Assembly (NCBI RefSeq): GCF_965638725.1
Contig: NC_134950.1
Span: forward strand, 22,968,932-23,032,931
DNA: 64,000 nt
Direction: 5' to 3'
Source of the DNA: Aptenodytes patagonicus
Lineage: Eukaryota; Chordata; Aves; Sphenisciformes; Spheniscidae
Shown here: piece by piece, positions 32,701-46,700 of the stretch
Position numbering within the stretch: the stretch's first letter is position 1
Layout: the number at the start of each line of letters is the position of its first letter
Program-made: the position numbers and the translations under genes
Notes under the pieces: generated by a model
What the model saw: only the letters and a program-made list of their open reading frames with translations
Databases searched by the model: none
Told to the model about the DNA's origin: nothing

Positions 32701-34598
32701 ACAGTGTCTACCACCTAGTCATTGTTTTTATAATTGTAATTTACTTAAATCCTTACATCAATGTGATAATTATCTTGCTCTTTCATGATTGTTTTGGATC
32801 TTCAGGATTCCCTTAAATAAGCATATGACTCGCTTTACGTGTGAGACAAGTGTGTTCTTACCCAGTGTACTTGTCTTTATCATTCAACTTCTGAATATAA
32901 CTGGAAATTCTCACTGCCACTGAGTTAAATTCACCTGGTGGTAAATACTTCTCTTAAACATAGGTGGCATACTTGAGTTATGCAGAAAGCACATAAAACT
33001 CTGCTGGCTCATTCCCCGTTATTGGGTGTAATGACAAGCAGGAGCAACTCCTGCTTAGTTGTCTTAGTATTAGCTTGAGCAAAGGTAGCTTTGTTGATAT
33101 TAACAATGTTAACCAAAGTTAAGTTGCAAAGTGTGGGGGTTTTTTTTGACTGGGGGGGGGTGGTGGAAGAAACATGAGACAGAGTTAATACCATGGCCTT
33201 GTGACCATTTGAGGCCAAAATTATCTGCTTAGCTTTTAGAGTCTTAGTGAAGCATTTTTTTTTACCTTCGGCTGTAATGTCTCTGGTTTCTATCAGCACT
33301 TTTAATTAGAAAAATTATTTTGTTATTTCAAAGCCAAGTACAAGTGGCTTTAGAAAACAACCATCTCTTTTTATTTTTTTGTAAATACTATGCAACTTCT
33401 TTTGAGATATTAAAGTCTTGGGTGTTTGTGTAAAGAAGGAATCTAGTTAGCTGGCTGTTTTTGATCAGTCTTGTGTTAGTCATAGATGACAGTTAAAAAA
33501 AGTCTGGTCAGTCAGTTGCTATAAACTAATAAACTTTTAAACAAGACCTACAACTCTAATGGAATGTAAACTACAGATTTTTGTGTTCATCAAGTAAGGC
33601 TGATGAATGTATATAATCAGCTGTTGGCAGTTTTCTGCTGTCTCCTGATTTTCACTTGAGACTGACTATTTAATCCATATTCTAAGACTGTGTATATTTA
33701 ACTATGTTTTCCGTCTTGGGACCTTGTTGCTTATAAGCAGTGTTTTCCAAAAGACAACCTGAATCAACATCTAATTTGCAGTGAGGGTTTGAGGATAAAC
33801 AAGATGCAAATAAAGCTAGGCTATAACTGTTACTTTCTTTTAATACCAGTTCCACTTACTGAGATTAATTTTAATTTTTAAAACTACTTCTAGCTAGTGG
33901 CTTCTTTCTGTTAACCTCTATTGAAGTGAAGATTTTTTTAAGTGTTGTAGGTAATCTTATGAACAGAACAACAAAATAAATGCCTAGTAAATACAATGTG
34001 TGAAGGCAATGGTTATAAATTAGCATCTGAACAAAAAACAGAATGTTAACACAAATATGTGAATCTAACAAATATCAATGCTAACATTGATAAACTACAA
34101 GTTTTCTTTAACAAATTCAGAAATGTTGTATTACAGACAGTCTTCCAGTTCCATACTTGAATACTAATGTCACTTAAGATGCTATACTTAAGAATAGCTG
34201 AGCTGAGGTGCTTGTACAAGTATGCAACACTTGCAGTATCTTCATAGTTTGCGTAAGCTCAACACAGATCAGTGTGCATACAGTCGGGGATGCTTCCCAA
34301 GACCAGTCTTGCGTCAGTGGTTTCTTAGTCATCTTTAAGTTAGTATCAGATTTAAAGGACGCAGCTTCTATTTTATTCTTGGCTTCAATTGAATTGCACT
34401 ATCCTTATCCCTGGCAAATGGAGGTGGACAGAGTAAAAAAAAAAAAAAATTTGATTTTTGTAGAGTGTGTGTGTTACTGTTTGTAGTACATCAGATGTAG
34501 AAAGCTCTTTCTAATTTTTAAATAGTGGCCATAGTATGCTTTGTGCCTCTCTTCCCATTGATTTATGTTTTCTTTGAACAGTTTGTTGCATAATTTAA
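26738..34598 (+). CDS. AUG uORF 3 overlapping the regulatory uORF stop (spliced)
   Basis: The stop of the conserved uORF and the next ATG overlap as TGATG (ATG 26738-26740). The frame encodes MIVGFHLLTCP to the exon 2 donor, then FCCII and a TAA at 34596-34598 in exon 3, 16 codons in total. Any function is inferred. It could capture reinitiating ribosomes after the stalled uORF. Confidence 0.35.
26772..34581 (+). other. AZIN1: AZIN1 intron 2
   Basis: GTAAGT...AACAG, 7810 bp, AT-rich, without recognisable exons or repeats of note. The short frames inside it show no domain. Confidence 0.85.
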
Positions 34599-34677
34599 GG
34601 ACCCGGGTATAAGGCTTGGAAGCCCATCCCTTGTGTTTCTTGGTTTATGACTGTCGGCTTTGTGGAATACGGCTGAG
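34582..34677 (+). other. AZIN1: AZIN1 exon 3, untranslated part
   Basis: 96 bp from the acceptor TTTGAACAG to the main start codon. It includes a nine-codon uORF ending one base before the AZIN1 ATG. Confidence 0.85.
34647..34676 (+). CDS. AUG uORF 4 ending next to the AZIN1 start (9 codons)
   Basis: Encodes MTVGFVEYG and stops at TGA (34674-34676); the AZIN1 ATG begins at 34678. Such spacing usually hampers efficient downstream reinitiation unless the uORF start is bypassed. The ATG has T at -3 and A at +4, a weak context, so bypass is likely. Confidence 0.4.
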   Translation: MTVGFVEYG

Positions 34678-34779
34678 ATGAAAGGATTTCTTGAGGATGC
34701 AAATTACTCCATTGGCCTGTTGGATGAAGGAGCAACTCTTGCAGATGTTATTGACAACTGTATTTATGAACATACTCAT
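34678..34779 (+). CDS. AZIN1: AZIN1 coding exon 1 (residues 1-34)
   Basis: Encodes [20 protein letters not shown]... to EHTH, ending in phase 0 at donor CAT|GTAAGT. Confidence 0.96.
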
Positions 34780-37700
34780 GTAAGTTTATAAGTTTTCCAA
34801 ATCTTCTGGTTTAGTTCTCTAAGTCTTCAAAGTAAGTCAAGGTATTTAGCACTGATGAGCTGACAGCAAGAAGGGAACAGTCGTCTAAACCTCACCTTAT
34901 AAAGTAGTTTCCTCTAATTCTACTTCTTTGCTGTTTGTCTGTCTCAGGCTGAATTCTGTTGGGGAAATTTGGGCACCAATTGTTACCTCCCTGAGTGTGG
35001 CTAGCAGGAAAGTAGTCTTGCTGATGTAATTAAATACAGGTTCCCATCTCATTGTTTGAAGAGATTTTATTATTGATGGGGTTTAGACCAGGAACCTGAA
35101 ATTGGGCAAGTGGATATTGCTGAGTTAGAAACTTTTTTTGCTCTTTCCCTAAAAATATGCCAAAGTTTATACAAATATGTTTGCTGAGCCAGTTTAAAAC
35201 CATGTTTAAAATTTCTGTGGTCAATCACGGTTGTATGGTTATACATCTTCTCGTTACCCTTCTCTCCATTGGAAATATGGGTATGAGCATATTGTGAGGT
35301 GTTGCCTTTTTTCTTTCAAGAAAATAAACTGGTCTAAAAGCTATTAAGGTTTGGCAATCTACTGAAAAGAAACTTAAATGTGTACAATAATAGTTTTATT
35401 GAATAAGGCTTCACTCACTTAGGAGGCAGGAAGATGTTGTAGTCTTTGTTTTATAGACAAGATTGTAGAAAGAGCTTTTAAAAAAAAAAAAAGTAGTTTT
35501 ATTAAGCAGATGCTGTATCCTTAATATGCCATACCTATGAGTTGTTCACTTTTCCCTTGGTTTAGCAGAACTAATGTTCAAATGCAAGTGCTCAACTATA
35601 GTACAGCAAATAGCTAAATCCCACGGCCTTCTGAACACAGGTGTAGGATTCCCAAATCCTGATTCCTAATATTCTTTTTCTGTCTAGCAAATAAATAGGT
35701 AAACTACTGGCAACATGTCATGTCTCCAACCACTGGCTGGCTCACAGAGGATAGCTGCCTCCTGCTGCTTTCATTTACTCCTTTAGCTCAAGGGGTAGAG
35801 GCCTGTGCCATGGATCTAAAGCTCCAGACCCCATTCCTGCTGGTGACCCGTACAGGGGGTCAGTATGCTTCCACCCGATGGAATTTCTATTTGTGTTTTT
35901 TAAACAGAAATAAAGACATTGTATACAATAAGCCACAACATAATTTCATATCTGCGAAAGTCAAGTGCTAGAATTAACATTTGATGTACAGTCTTAATTC
36001 AGATCGATCATATATTTTGTGATGGTCTTTAATTGATATACAGTAGGCCATTCATTTACAGGAGTTTTACTGAGTGCACATTATAAATAAATATAGAATG
36101 ATCTGTTTGGATTTTGATCCACTACATCCACATCATGACTTGATATCGAGAAAGACTATGGTAACAGATGCACAAGTGGGACTGTTAACAGTTTCCAGAC
36201 AAGTGTCTGTACGTTTTCTTGAAGATTATGTACTTGACTCTGCAACCTTAACAACACTGAGTTTCGTTCTTAAAATTCTGTTTGAACTTTGTGCTTCACA
36301 AGATGTGGATAACAGTCTCAAACTTGACTTCCTGAATTAAAATACTATCAAACAAACTTTCAGTGAAATGAGCTATTAGCTAGATGTTAAAATAATGGTA
36401 GTGCATTAGACTTTATTCCTTGTATAATAAGCTATAAATTACGTTGAGACTGTGGAAGCTTTCATCCCAGTGGATTTTCTTCCTCCAAAAAGTTGCAGAC
36501 TTCTGAAAATACAAAGTTGGAAGAGATTTGTAACCTGTTCTGTATTTTTAGATAAAATCAGCATTTGGCATTTAAGTAGTATCTCTTGTTCAGGAATCTC
36601 GGAATATTGTCTAAATAGCATTCATAATATCTCTGAAGTGGTAGGTATTCCCTTTGATTTTTTTTCTAAACTAGTTCAAATTACTATGTGAAAGTAAAAA
36701 CAAGAGGATTGTTCAAGGTCAAACCTAAAAGTTAATAGCAGCATGAAAAAAATGTACATAATTCTGTAAGACTTTGTTCATGGGTTGTTTGTTTTGACAG
36801 CAAACCCACAATTTCAGACATTTTATTTTCCTGTTTTTCCTTTCTTTTAGACCGGAAAAAGAGCATTTTATGTTGGTGATCTTGGAAAGCTTGTAAAGAA
36901 GAACATACAATGGCAGAACGTGATGGCACCAATAAAACCATTTTATCCTGTAAGATGCAATTCTACTCCAGGTGTACTCGAAATTTTGGGAACCCTTGGT
37001 GTTGGATTTGCATGTTCCAGTAAAGTAAGTTTTTGCTGTGTGCCTTATTTTCTTCCATCTGTCTGCTGTTTTAAAATCAGCTTTTTGGTATTAAGTGCCA
37101 TGGTTATATATAACTTAAATTGTGAACTCCTGTGCAACTGGCTGTTGCAAATCTATACTTCCACCCCAGCAGCAGTGGATAGCTTTCTCTTTAGTGTATT
37201 TGACTATTTAGTCCAGTACTAGAGCGCGTTGAACAAATTCAGTAAAGATTGACACAGTCCAGTGCACTAACTCTGGTATGCTCCTGTTTTGCAGTCTGAA
37301 ATGGCATTGGTACAAGACCTGGGTATTTCTCCTGAAAACATTATATATACAAATCCTTGCAAGCAAGCTTCTCAGATAAAGTATGCAGCGAAAGCTGGGA
37401 TAAACATCATGACTTGTGACAATGATATTGAGCTGAAGAAAATTGCACGTAACCATCCAAATGCTAAGTAAGTGTCAGAATTCTGGTTTTGCTTTTTATG
37501 TGGTAGAAATTTAATTTTGCCTGTATTCTGGGTTGTTTGAATTGCAAGCAAGGTACATGGCTTCTTTAATACAATTCACTTGTATCTATTTTTCTCTTCT
37601 CTGATGTTTCTTTTGAAGGTAACTCTTTTGCAACTTTTTCCCTACTGGGTCTCAGCTTCCTAATATGATAGTAAGGCCCTTGTTTTGGGAGAAATCTTGC

Positions 37701-40700
37701 ATTTTGATTTCATAGGGCAATCTTCATGTAAAGGTTTCAGTGATTAAACTTCAGAAGTCTGTCACATCATCTGCAAGTACATCTTCCTCCTGCTCTGTTG
37801 TGGCTTCAGTGTTTTCTTTCAGGGTATTCTGTTTGGATTATTAGTGGCTTCAGCTGAAGTCAGGGCTGAGACTATCAGCAAATGAGCATGTGTATTGGGT
37901 CCCATTTAGGGTTTGGGCATGCTCTGCAGGTCTATTAAATATGCCTACAGGTATTTCCCCACTATTAAAACAGTGAGAAATTTGACTCCAGTTCTATTTT
38001 TTACTCATTTCGGTATTGGCCCAGATCAAAGCTGATGTTCTGGTTGTTAAATATGAGAGTTTTATTGCTGCCAATGTATCGTGGTCTCTTTTGGACTGAT
38101 AGGTGCTCATGTCACTAAGTGTCATGTCCTTCACATAGGAATACTTTGGCTGTGGGCCATACCTTTAAGAAATTTGGAGTTGGAGCCTAAGTGAATGTTA
38201 CAGTGCTTTCCAGTGATTAATGAGGTATAGCTTCCCACAAATGTCACAGAGTGCACTAAGAAACTGAATTCCTGACATCCTTGACAAAGCCCTTGGTTCT
38301 AGACAGTCCTTATTAAAGTGTCATGTCTTCTTCTGAAACTGTGGCCATAGTTGTAGAATTGGGAAGATTCTACTCAGTTCAGTGTCTGGAGACTCTGCTC
38401 ATCCCACCTGGTTTTTGTTTTGGTTTTTTTTTTAGACTACCTTGAGAATTAGTATTGTTGTTGCTAGTGATTACACTTCACCCTCATGGAAGCCTGTCAG
38501 TGTTTTGCATACTGGAGAGTACTTCCTGTGCAAAGAATGTTATCTAAGATAAATAATTTTGTGTGAAATCTTGGTCTTGACGTACTTTATGCATCTGAAA
38601 GCCTTAGCAATGCTAAAAGCTGTCTCTTACATCATTAGTGTTTTACCAGTTATCACTGGTGGTTTTAGTGTTTTGTTAGTTTTTATATTGACTTATTTCC
38701 TTGAGTCTAACAGCTTCTCTTGCTGTGGATATTATAATAGACAACATCTAGAAGAAGTAAAGATGCAGATTTTTCTTGAGCTAGAGAAATTGTAAAGCGG
38801 GGAGACAGGATGAAGGAGTTTCATGAGCTAGAAAAAACAAACTCTTAAGTTCTTTTCAAGGATCCCGTAGTCTAATACTTGAGAAAGTTCCTGTTTACCA
38901 AGGATAAGAATGTCAATTTCTAGAAAAGAACTGCAATTTGCCCATCTAAATTTTCTAGAAACCTGATCTCCAGCTCTCCTACTGGGTAGAGATTTGTTTA
39001 CTTCTTTTATTAGAATTCTCTTATTCAGGTCATTAAAACTTTGACGTTTTCTTCCTTGGCATAGTTTCAAAAAGTCAAAAGCCTTTATATAGCCTTATTC
39101 TTCCTATGTGTGGTTGTTATAGCTAGGTTGTCTTTTTGTAGATGAAGCTAATTATGCTTTGGCTGAGGAAATTCTGCTTAGAAAGCTGTAATTCTCACTC
39201 TCATTTTCTGAAAATTCTTGTAACTTTCTGCACTAAACTCAGTAATGGGTGGGTCTCTTTTTGTAATTGATTTTTCTGCCTTTGGAAGTCTTTAACTTGA
39301 ATGATTGCAAATTTTTTAAAGAAAGAGGAGAAATGTCAGAAAGGAGTGCTTAGTCTTTCATTTCTTTATACCTTTGGATTTTTCCAAGCAAAGTTTAACT
39401 GCTAAGGTTGCTGGTGAACCTGCTGCTTGCTCCCTAAAAGCTCCAGTAGAGGCATGGTTGTTATAAGTATCAATGCTTCCTTGAAAATAAACAAAAAACC
39501 CAAACACATACACATCATCCTCTAGTCCTGCTCTAACTGGCTGAAACCCAGGTAGAAGAATCCTATTAGATTTCTAGAAATCAGAATTGCACTTTTTCAG
39601 TGGTTTGCACTAGAAAAACTTCTTGACTCACAATGCTGCCGTAACAATTCATCAATAAAATTTAACATTGGATGTCTTTAAGAAATGGTTTTGTCTAATC
39701 TTAATGTGAGGTTACAAACCATAGTATTATGGATTTGAAATTTTTTTACATTTTAAATAGTTTAACTTTGGACAATTTTGTTATATCTAGCACTCTTTCC
39801 AAATGCTTTACAAAATATTGTTAGACTACAGGTTTCTTGAACAGAATTGTCTGTGCTAGTGGAGAAGCAGGAAATGAGAGGCTAGTCACAGTTCCTCAAG
39901 ATGAAGTGGTATAAATTAAAACTAACAAGGATTGCTGGGCAACCTGTGTGAGAACTTAGGATTTTTTTGCTCTTTACAAAATGCCTTTTAAACACATGAG
40001 ACATTTGGAAAGGGCTTTTAGAAGTCAAGGTAGCTGTTAGGCCAACAGGTATTTTGTAGTGGCTAGGCTACGTTTTGCTTATGCATGTCTAGAAAAGAAC
40101 TATTTCACTTTGGGTGCAGAGCTTCTACCACTTGTTTATGCTCTCCATCTTGGTTAACTATAACATGCTCTGTGCAGTCTGCATGTATGTCATGAACACA
40201 ACTTCTGTTTAGTTTACCAAATGGCTAACTAATTAATCTTTGGGGGGGGGGAAGCCAGTGACTGACTTAGTGGGCAGCAGTTTGAATTCGTAAGTTTTGG
40301 GGGTGTACTTCTAGAGGTTTTGATGTGAACATGTCTTTGCTGCTCAAGTGTTACTTTAATGTAGAAAACTGTCAACACTGGCACTGCAGTTTGCCAAATC
40401 TACCTAGAATGAGACTTTGGAGGGAGGAAGCTGTCTCGCTGCATAAGACTGTGAGAGAATGATACTCATTGCCTCCCTGCTCCACAAGTGCACTAGAAGA
40501 AGGGGCAGGGAATGGACTGACACCTTCATGCCATTCCCAGTCTGTGTGCTCAGCCAGGAGCAGAGGTGGAGGGATGTGGCCAGGGTGTGCTTTCAATATG
40601 TCAGCCTGGTGTTCTCCAGATGCTGAGTTTAACCAAATCTGATACGTGACTGACTGAAGGGGAATCTCTGCTCTCCTCTTGGCTAGAAAGGAGGACAGAG

Positions 40701-43700
40701 ATTGGAAAAGCATATTACAGTCTTAATGGTTTTACGAGGAAGAATACTTTATTAGAAGGTAACATTCTCTTTTATTACAGCACTCAACAGACTCTTGCTG
40801 CTACAAAAGAGTCTTAGTTGCTGCATTTCGAAATCCCTTGTCCTTGTTGGCTCCATGTTTTAGCCCCTAATTGCTAGTTTTTTCTCTGTACAGGATTGTT
40901 TTTATTAGGCTCACTTGACTCATCCATCGATGGAGCTGGAGTACTGGCAACATAATCAACACACTTCTGACAGTCTTCAGGCTTCACATGTGCTGATGAT
41001 GTAAACCAACTGCCCCAATCATCTTCCCCTTCTCTTAGGCTCTTACTGCACATTGCCACAGAAGACATTACTGCTGATGAGGAGATGAATATGAAGTTTG
41101 GCACCACCCTGAAGAACTGTAGGCACCTCATGGAATGTGCTAAGGAGTTGGGAGTCCAAATAGTTGGTGTCAAGTGAGTAACTTTATTGTTCTCTGCTAG
41201 CTGAGCAGATGTTTGTATGATGTACTCAAGATGTAGAATACAAAAGAATTTTTTTCCCCTTTTGACACTATTTTACAGGGTTTAAAAAAAAAAAACTTTC
41301 GGATCATGCAAGCCAAAAGTAATATCCAGGCAAAAAAATTGTGTGAAACAAAGTAACTTATAGACATCAAAGCAATTTGAAATAGAGTATCAGAAATCCT
41401 TCTGTCAGCATAAAAGCAAAGTTTAGAAGCCTTCCCTGTTTTCTATCTATGCTTTTGAACTTCCATGGTAACTTGATTTGTATTTTTCCAGCAATAAATA
41501 AGGCGCTAGTATAGCATGGGATAGCTTGGACAGACTGAACAAGATGAACATGGGATTGGATTTTCTAAGAGTTAGGTCCTATGTCACTCTTTGATCATAT
41601 CAAGACATAATATTTAGATAAGTTTCTTCACTTGCAGATGGCAGGAATGAATCCTAGTGTTCTGAGAGCTTCCAAATGATCTGTGGTATTTTAATTTGAA
41701 GTTTGACAAAGATTTTACTATATGGAAGCAAAATGCATGCACAAGTCTTTGTTCTGTCTACCTTCAGCTATTAATGTATCACATGCTCATGAATGTTTTA
41801 AGAAAGCAACCAAACAAGTAAAAGAGGGTGGGTCATCAAGACAGCAAAAAAGTATTTAAAATGGAAGCCAGATTTTGAGGATTTAAACCACAATTGTTTT
41901 GATGTAAATCTGTTTGAAATTGATGTTAAATTAAAGCATAAATGTACTATAATCATTACAAATGACAAATGTATTTAAAAATTAGATGATACTACTGAGA
42001 AAATGTACCTCTTTTATATAATGTCTAAACTAACTTTAACAAAAACCACATGGCTTTTGTGCATTTTCTTTATTTAAAAAAAAATCCACATGTGGATTCA
42101 TGCAAGTAAGTTTAAAAAGTGACCTTTGCCTCAGACAGCATTCCTTAAAGGAATAGACTTGGAGTAGAGAATGTCGTGGCTCAGATAGGTATGTGTATGG
42201 TCTGTCCAGAACCAGCAGACCATGCTAGTCTTTCGGAAGCCTGTGGGAATGTTGGCACTTGTTCAGCACCTCAGTTACTACCAGTGTTATGGCACTATTT
42301 AAACCTTTTGGACAAGGAACCAGAGGGGATTCATGAGCTTGTGGGAGGCATCAGTACTTCTCTGCTTCTGATGACCTGCTCACCAGCCTGTTCAGTCTTG
42401 CTACGAAACCAGGGCCTGGCCTGGGGTGAAGAGGCTTCAGAACAGGGTGGCAGCGGAACACACCTCTCCTCACCCTCTCCCCAGTGTTGGAGAGAGTAAT
42501 AGTGTGCACAGTACAGCCCTAGCGTTGGGAAGAAAACTGGATGGTCCAGGAGAAAGGGTATACAGGCAAGGCAACACAAAGTAGGACAAGAGAGGAGACA
42601 CTGTATACAGGTACTGTGTTAGCATTGGCACCCACTGAAGAAAAAATTTTAACCACTTTGATAGTGAAGACTGAAAGGTTCAGTAAATCTGTTATTTCTT
42701 AAAGATGAGAATATTGCAGGACATTCATAGCGTTAAAAGCAAGACAGACCTCAAGTACAAATCCAATGGAATAGAAGGCAATCATTTTCTGAGCCTGTTC
42801 TTGGCACAGTTACTATATTATCATGCAAGCTTGTCTTGAGCCATGTGGGAATGAATTACTTCTATTGCTGCTTTAGATGGTGAAACAGTTTGCTTGGTCT
42901 GAAAGCTGCACGGTTCGGTGTATTAACTGTGGTTTTATTTCTTTCAGATTTCATGTTTCAGGCTCTTGCAAGGAACTGCAAATGTACATTCATGCTATAT
43001 CTGATGCTCGGTGTGTGTTTGATATGGCTGTAAGTAGATATATAAAGACATACAATTGCTACAGTAGAGGATCCATTCTATTCTAATCATACTAACAAGC
43101 CAACTATGTTATTGCCAAAATATATCAATGTAGGAAATGAACTTCTAGTAAGGGATTAAATACTTCATTGTGAGACGTGTGGTAGAGGTAAAACAAACTT
43201 TATAATCCTAATTGTGGGCAAAGGTTAATGAATACTGTCGCATTGACAGGCAGTAGCATTGTATGCTATTTTCAAATGAAAAATTAGTTTTCCACTTTTG
43301 ATAAAGGCTTTTTGAAATTCAGATCTGTCCTGCAAATACACAGTTGACATTTTTAAGTTATATTAAAATATTAAGCATTTGTGTGCTGGCATTTATTGTG
43401 ATGTAACCACTAACTTGGCACATGTGATTTCTGAGATTAATAACTAAGCATCATAAGAAATGAAGGTGTCTCGTTGGGGGGGGTATCCAAATCTGGATGA
43501 GGAAGAATGGATTTGTTGGATGCTTCGGATGACTCATGCGAGTCTTACATGTTCTATGTGTATTTCTCATAATGCAAAATTCCAGAATCCCTTCTCTGAA
43601 CATCTGCCTTCCTATAAATGAGAAACTCGTAAACTAAATAGAGAAGGCTGCAAATCTTTTTACTCTTATTACTGCAGTTAGTGCATTAGCTGTGACTGGT

Positions 43701-46700
43701 AGCACACAGAGGGCAACAAAGCTGAAGTTCTCACTGATCTTTGTGCAAATTCACATTTGTGCAAATAAGCACAAATACAGGCTGGGTGGAGAATGGATTG
43801 AGAGCAGCCCTGAGGAGAAGGACTTGGGGTTGTTGGTTGATGAGAAGCTCAACATGACCCAGCAATGTGCACTCGCAGCCCAGAAGGCCAGTTGTATCCT
43901 GGGCTGCATCAAAAGAAGGGTGGCCGGCAGGTCGAGGGAGGGGATTCTGCCCCTCTACTCCACTCTTGAGAGCCCACCTGGAGTGCTGCGTCCAGCTCTG
44001 GGGTCCTCGGCATAAGACATGGACCTGCTTGAGTGGGTCCAGAGGAGGGCCACAAAGATGATCAGAGGGCTGGAGCACCTCTCCTGTGAAGAAAGGCTGA
44101 GAGAGTTGGGGTTGTTCAGCTTGGAGAAGAGAAGGCTCTGGGGAGACCTTATAGCAGCCTTTCAATGCTTAAAGGGGGCCTACAAGAAAGCTGGAGAGGG
44201 ACTTTTTACAAGGACATGTAGTGATAGGACAAGGGGCAATGGCTTTAAACTGAAAGAGAGTAGATTTAGATTAGATATAAGGAAGAAATTCTTCACTATG
44301 AGGGTGATGAGGACTGGAACAAGTTGTCCAGAGAAGTTGTGGATTCCCCTTCCCCAGAAGTGTTCAAAGCCAGGTTGGATGGGCCTTTGAGCAACCTGAT
44401 CTAGTGGAAGGTGTCCCTGCCCATGGCAGGAGGGTTGGAACTAGATGATCTTTAAGGTCCCTTCCAAACCATTCTATGAAATTCATTGTAGCAGTCCTGT
44501 CATGTAAGCACTATTCAGAAGACTTGCATTATACATAGCTGTAAATTCCTAAAACTTTCTTTTGTCAGAATGCACTGTCCTGTTCAGCAAATACTGTCTG
44601 AATATAGCAAATGCCACAAGACGGGAGTTGACATTGCTGTGGGACTTACACTTGAGAATTCTGTGACCAGCCTCTGACATCCTAATGCTATTACTACTAG
44701 GTTTAATGGAGCTATACTAATTTTTACTATGCCATGACTCCCTCATTAGATGTACTTCACTAAATATGCTCAAAAGAACATAGAAAACAACCACAGTAAG
44801 GAGCAACAAAAAATATTTTTACAGTTACAGTTGTCTGTGTACTTTTGTTCTGTCTATGCATTTTAGGAAGAATTTGGCTTTAAGATGAACATGTTGGATA
44901 TTGGTGGGGGCTTCACAGGTTCAGAACTTCAGCTGGAAGAGGTATGCAATGTATTGGAAGTTGAAACTGTAATTTTGATTTAGGAAGTTGAAGTGTTTAA
45001 CCTTCAAACTGCAACTAACATTGATAGCTGAAATCTAGTCTAAATTCCATGTTAGACTGTAATTCATAAGATTCGAATAATTAGTTTTATATTCTTTATC
45101 ATGGGTAGTGTAATCGGTCCTTGGAGGTGATCATTATTTTTTTAATCCTGTTCATATTGGGTGAATGCTGACTTAAGCATGTCACAGATTAAATTACTAT
45201 CCTAAGCCACCTTAACAGTAGTAATTCAATTTTTTTGGCAGTTGACTGTTGTTGTCCAGCTGGTTACTCTGTTGCATGGTTTGGGCCAGGACTGCTTAGC
45301 ATGCTTTGGATCATAAACCATACTGCTATTGTATGAAAGTTTCTGGTACTTTGCTTTAGAACTGAAGACTAAAGGTCTTGGTATTATCTTTGCTTTGGCT
45401 AGCCTTAAATAAAACTCTTAATACCGATTTGGCCTAAATGGGGTCTTTAATATGCAGTAGCACACAAAACAGAATAACCTGTTCACACTGTTATGTTGTC
45501 TTAAAGACAAACTCCTTGAATGTAGGACAGTGAAAGTGATTCAATGAGAAGTTACTAACAACAGTCAGGGCTTTCCTTTCTTAGTTTTAACTGTTCTGTT
45601 ACTTGTCCAAAATACTTGTTTACCTTCAAATATCTGGCTTAAGATTTGAGCATCGGTATTAAATAATTCACTCTGTTTCTAATATGATAGTATTCAGAAC
45701 TGGTCACAAAAAGGCCCTTCCCTTGTTCTTCTGGATTCATACGTAATTTTTTATTATCTGTTGTGCTGGACAAACTTTGAAGTTACTTGTGCAGTTTTGA
45801 GTGTACCACAACTTGAACTTTGGTTGGGAGGAGGGACTGTGTAGAATTCAGACTCATGGTACTCAATCTTCAGTGTTTAGCAGAATGACCTATTTTCTTA
45901 AACACTTGGGTAAATTTTGGACCTCTGGTAAGGGCACTTGTCAGAGATTAGAGGAACAGAGTAAGCTTTTGGTGTGCTTACCTAGAACTGTTGCTGACTG
46001 AACGTGTGTGTATCTGATGTATACATAAGCTGAGTTTCATTGGTCTTACCTCTGACTTAAATTTCTTAGGTTAATCATGTCATCAGGCCACTGCTGGATG
46101 TCTACTTTCCTAAGGAATCTGGTGTTAATGTGATTGCAGAGCCTGGATTTTACTACGTTTCATCTGCATTTACACTAGCAGTTAACATAATTGCAAAGAA
46201 GACTGCTGAGTATGATAAACTTCTTCCTTCTGGAGGTAAGGGTTGTATTATCTTTTACATATTATGAATCGGTACAGATAACTGCCCACTTCTTTTAGTC
46301 AGGACAGACTAGTTTGTCTCAGCATATGTTTAATACATTCCCTTATGTAATTGCATTGTAATCCACCTTTTGGGTTCTGACCATATGTTATCTGTGCATC
46401 TCACTTTCTTTGTTACATTTATGTGGCACTTGTTTCCTTACTAGGTTTGACTTCTCAGTGATTAAACCTATATTGGGTGCTTTACAGAAGGTGTATTAGA
46501 AGAACATAGAAAAATGTATAGAGCTAGCTGCTTCTCTGCTAAAGCAGAAATTGGATTTATATTCTTAACACTGATTATTACTGAAAGTATTAATTTTATT
46601 AAGCCTCACACTTAATGTTACAACTGAATTTATAATCTGGTCTCATACAGATTACTCTGCTCGTAATTCTCCCATTCCAGTATATACGGAACCCCCTTGT

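Noticed and set aside
35780-35870. Functional tRNA gene
   Set aside because: Only an A-box-like sequence is convincing; a proper B-box, acceptor stem and anticodon arm cannot be drawn.
42176-42499. 107-residue frame in AZIN1 intron 6
   Set aside because: No domain, no flanking splice logic that keeps AZIN1 in frame, and the neighbouring exons join perfectly without it.
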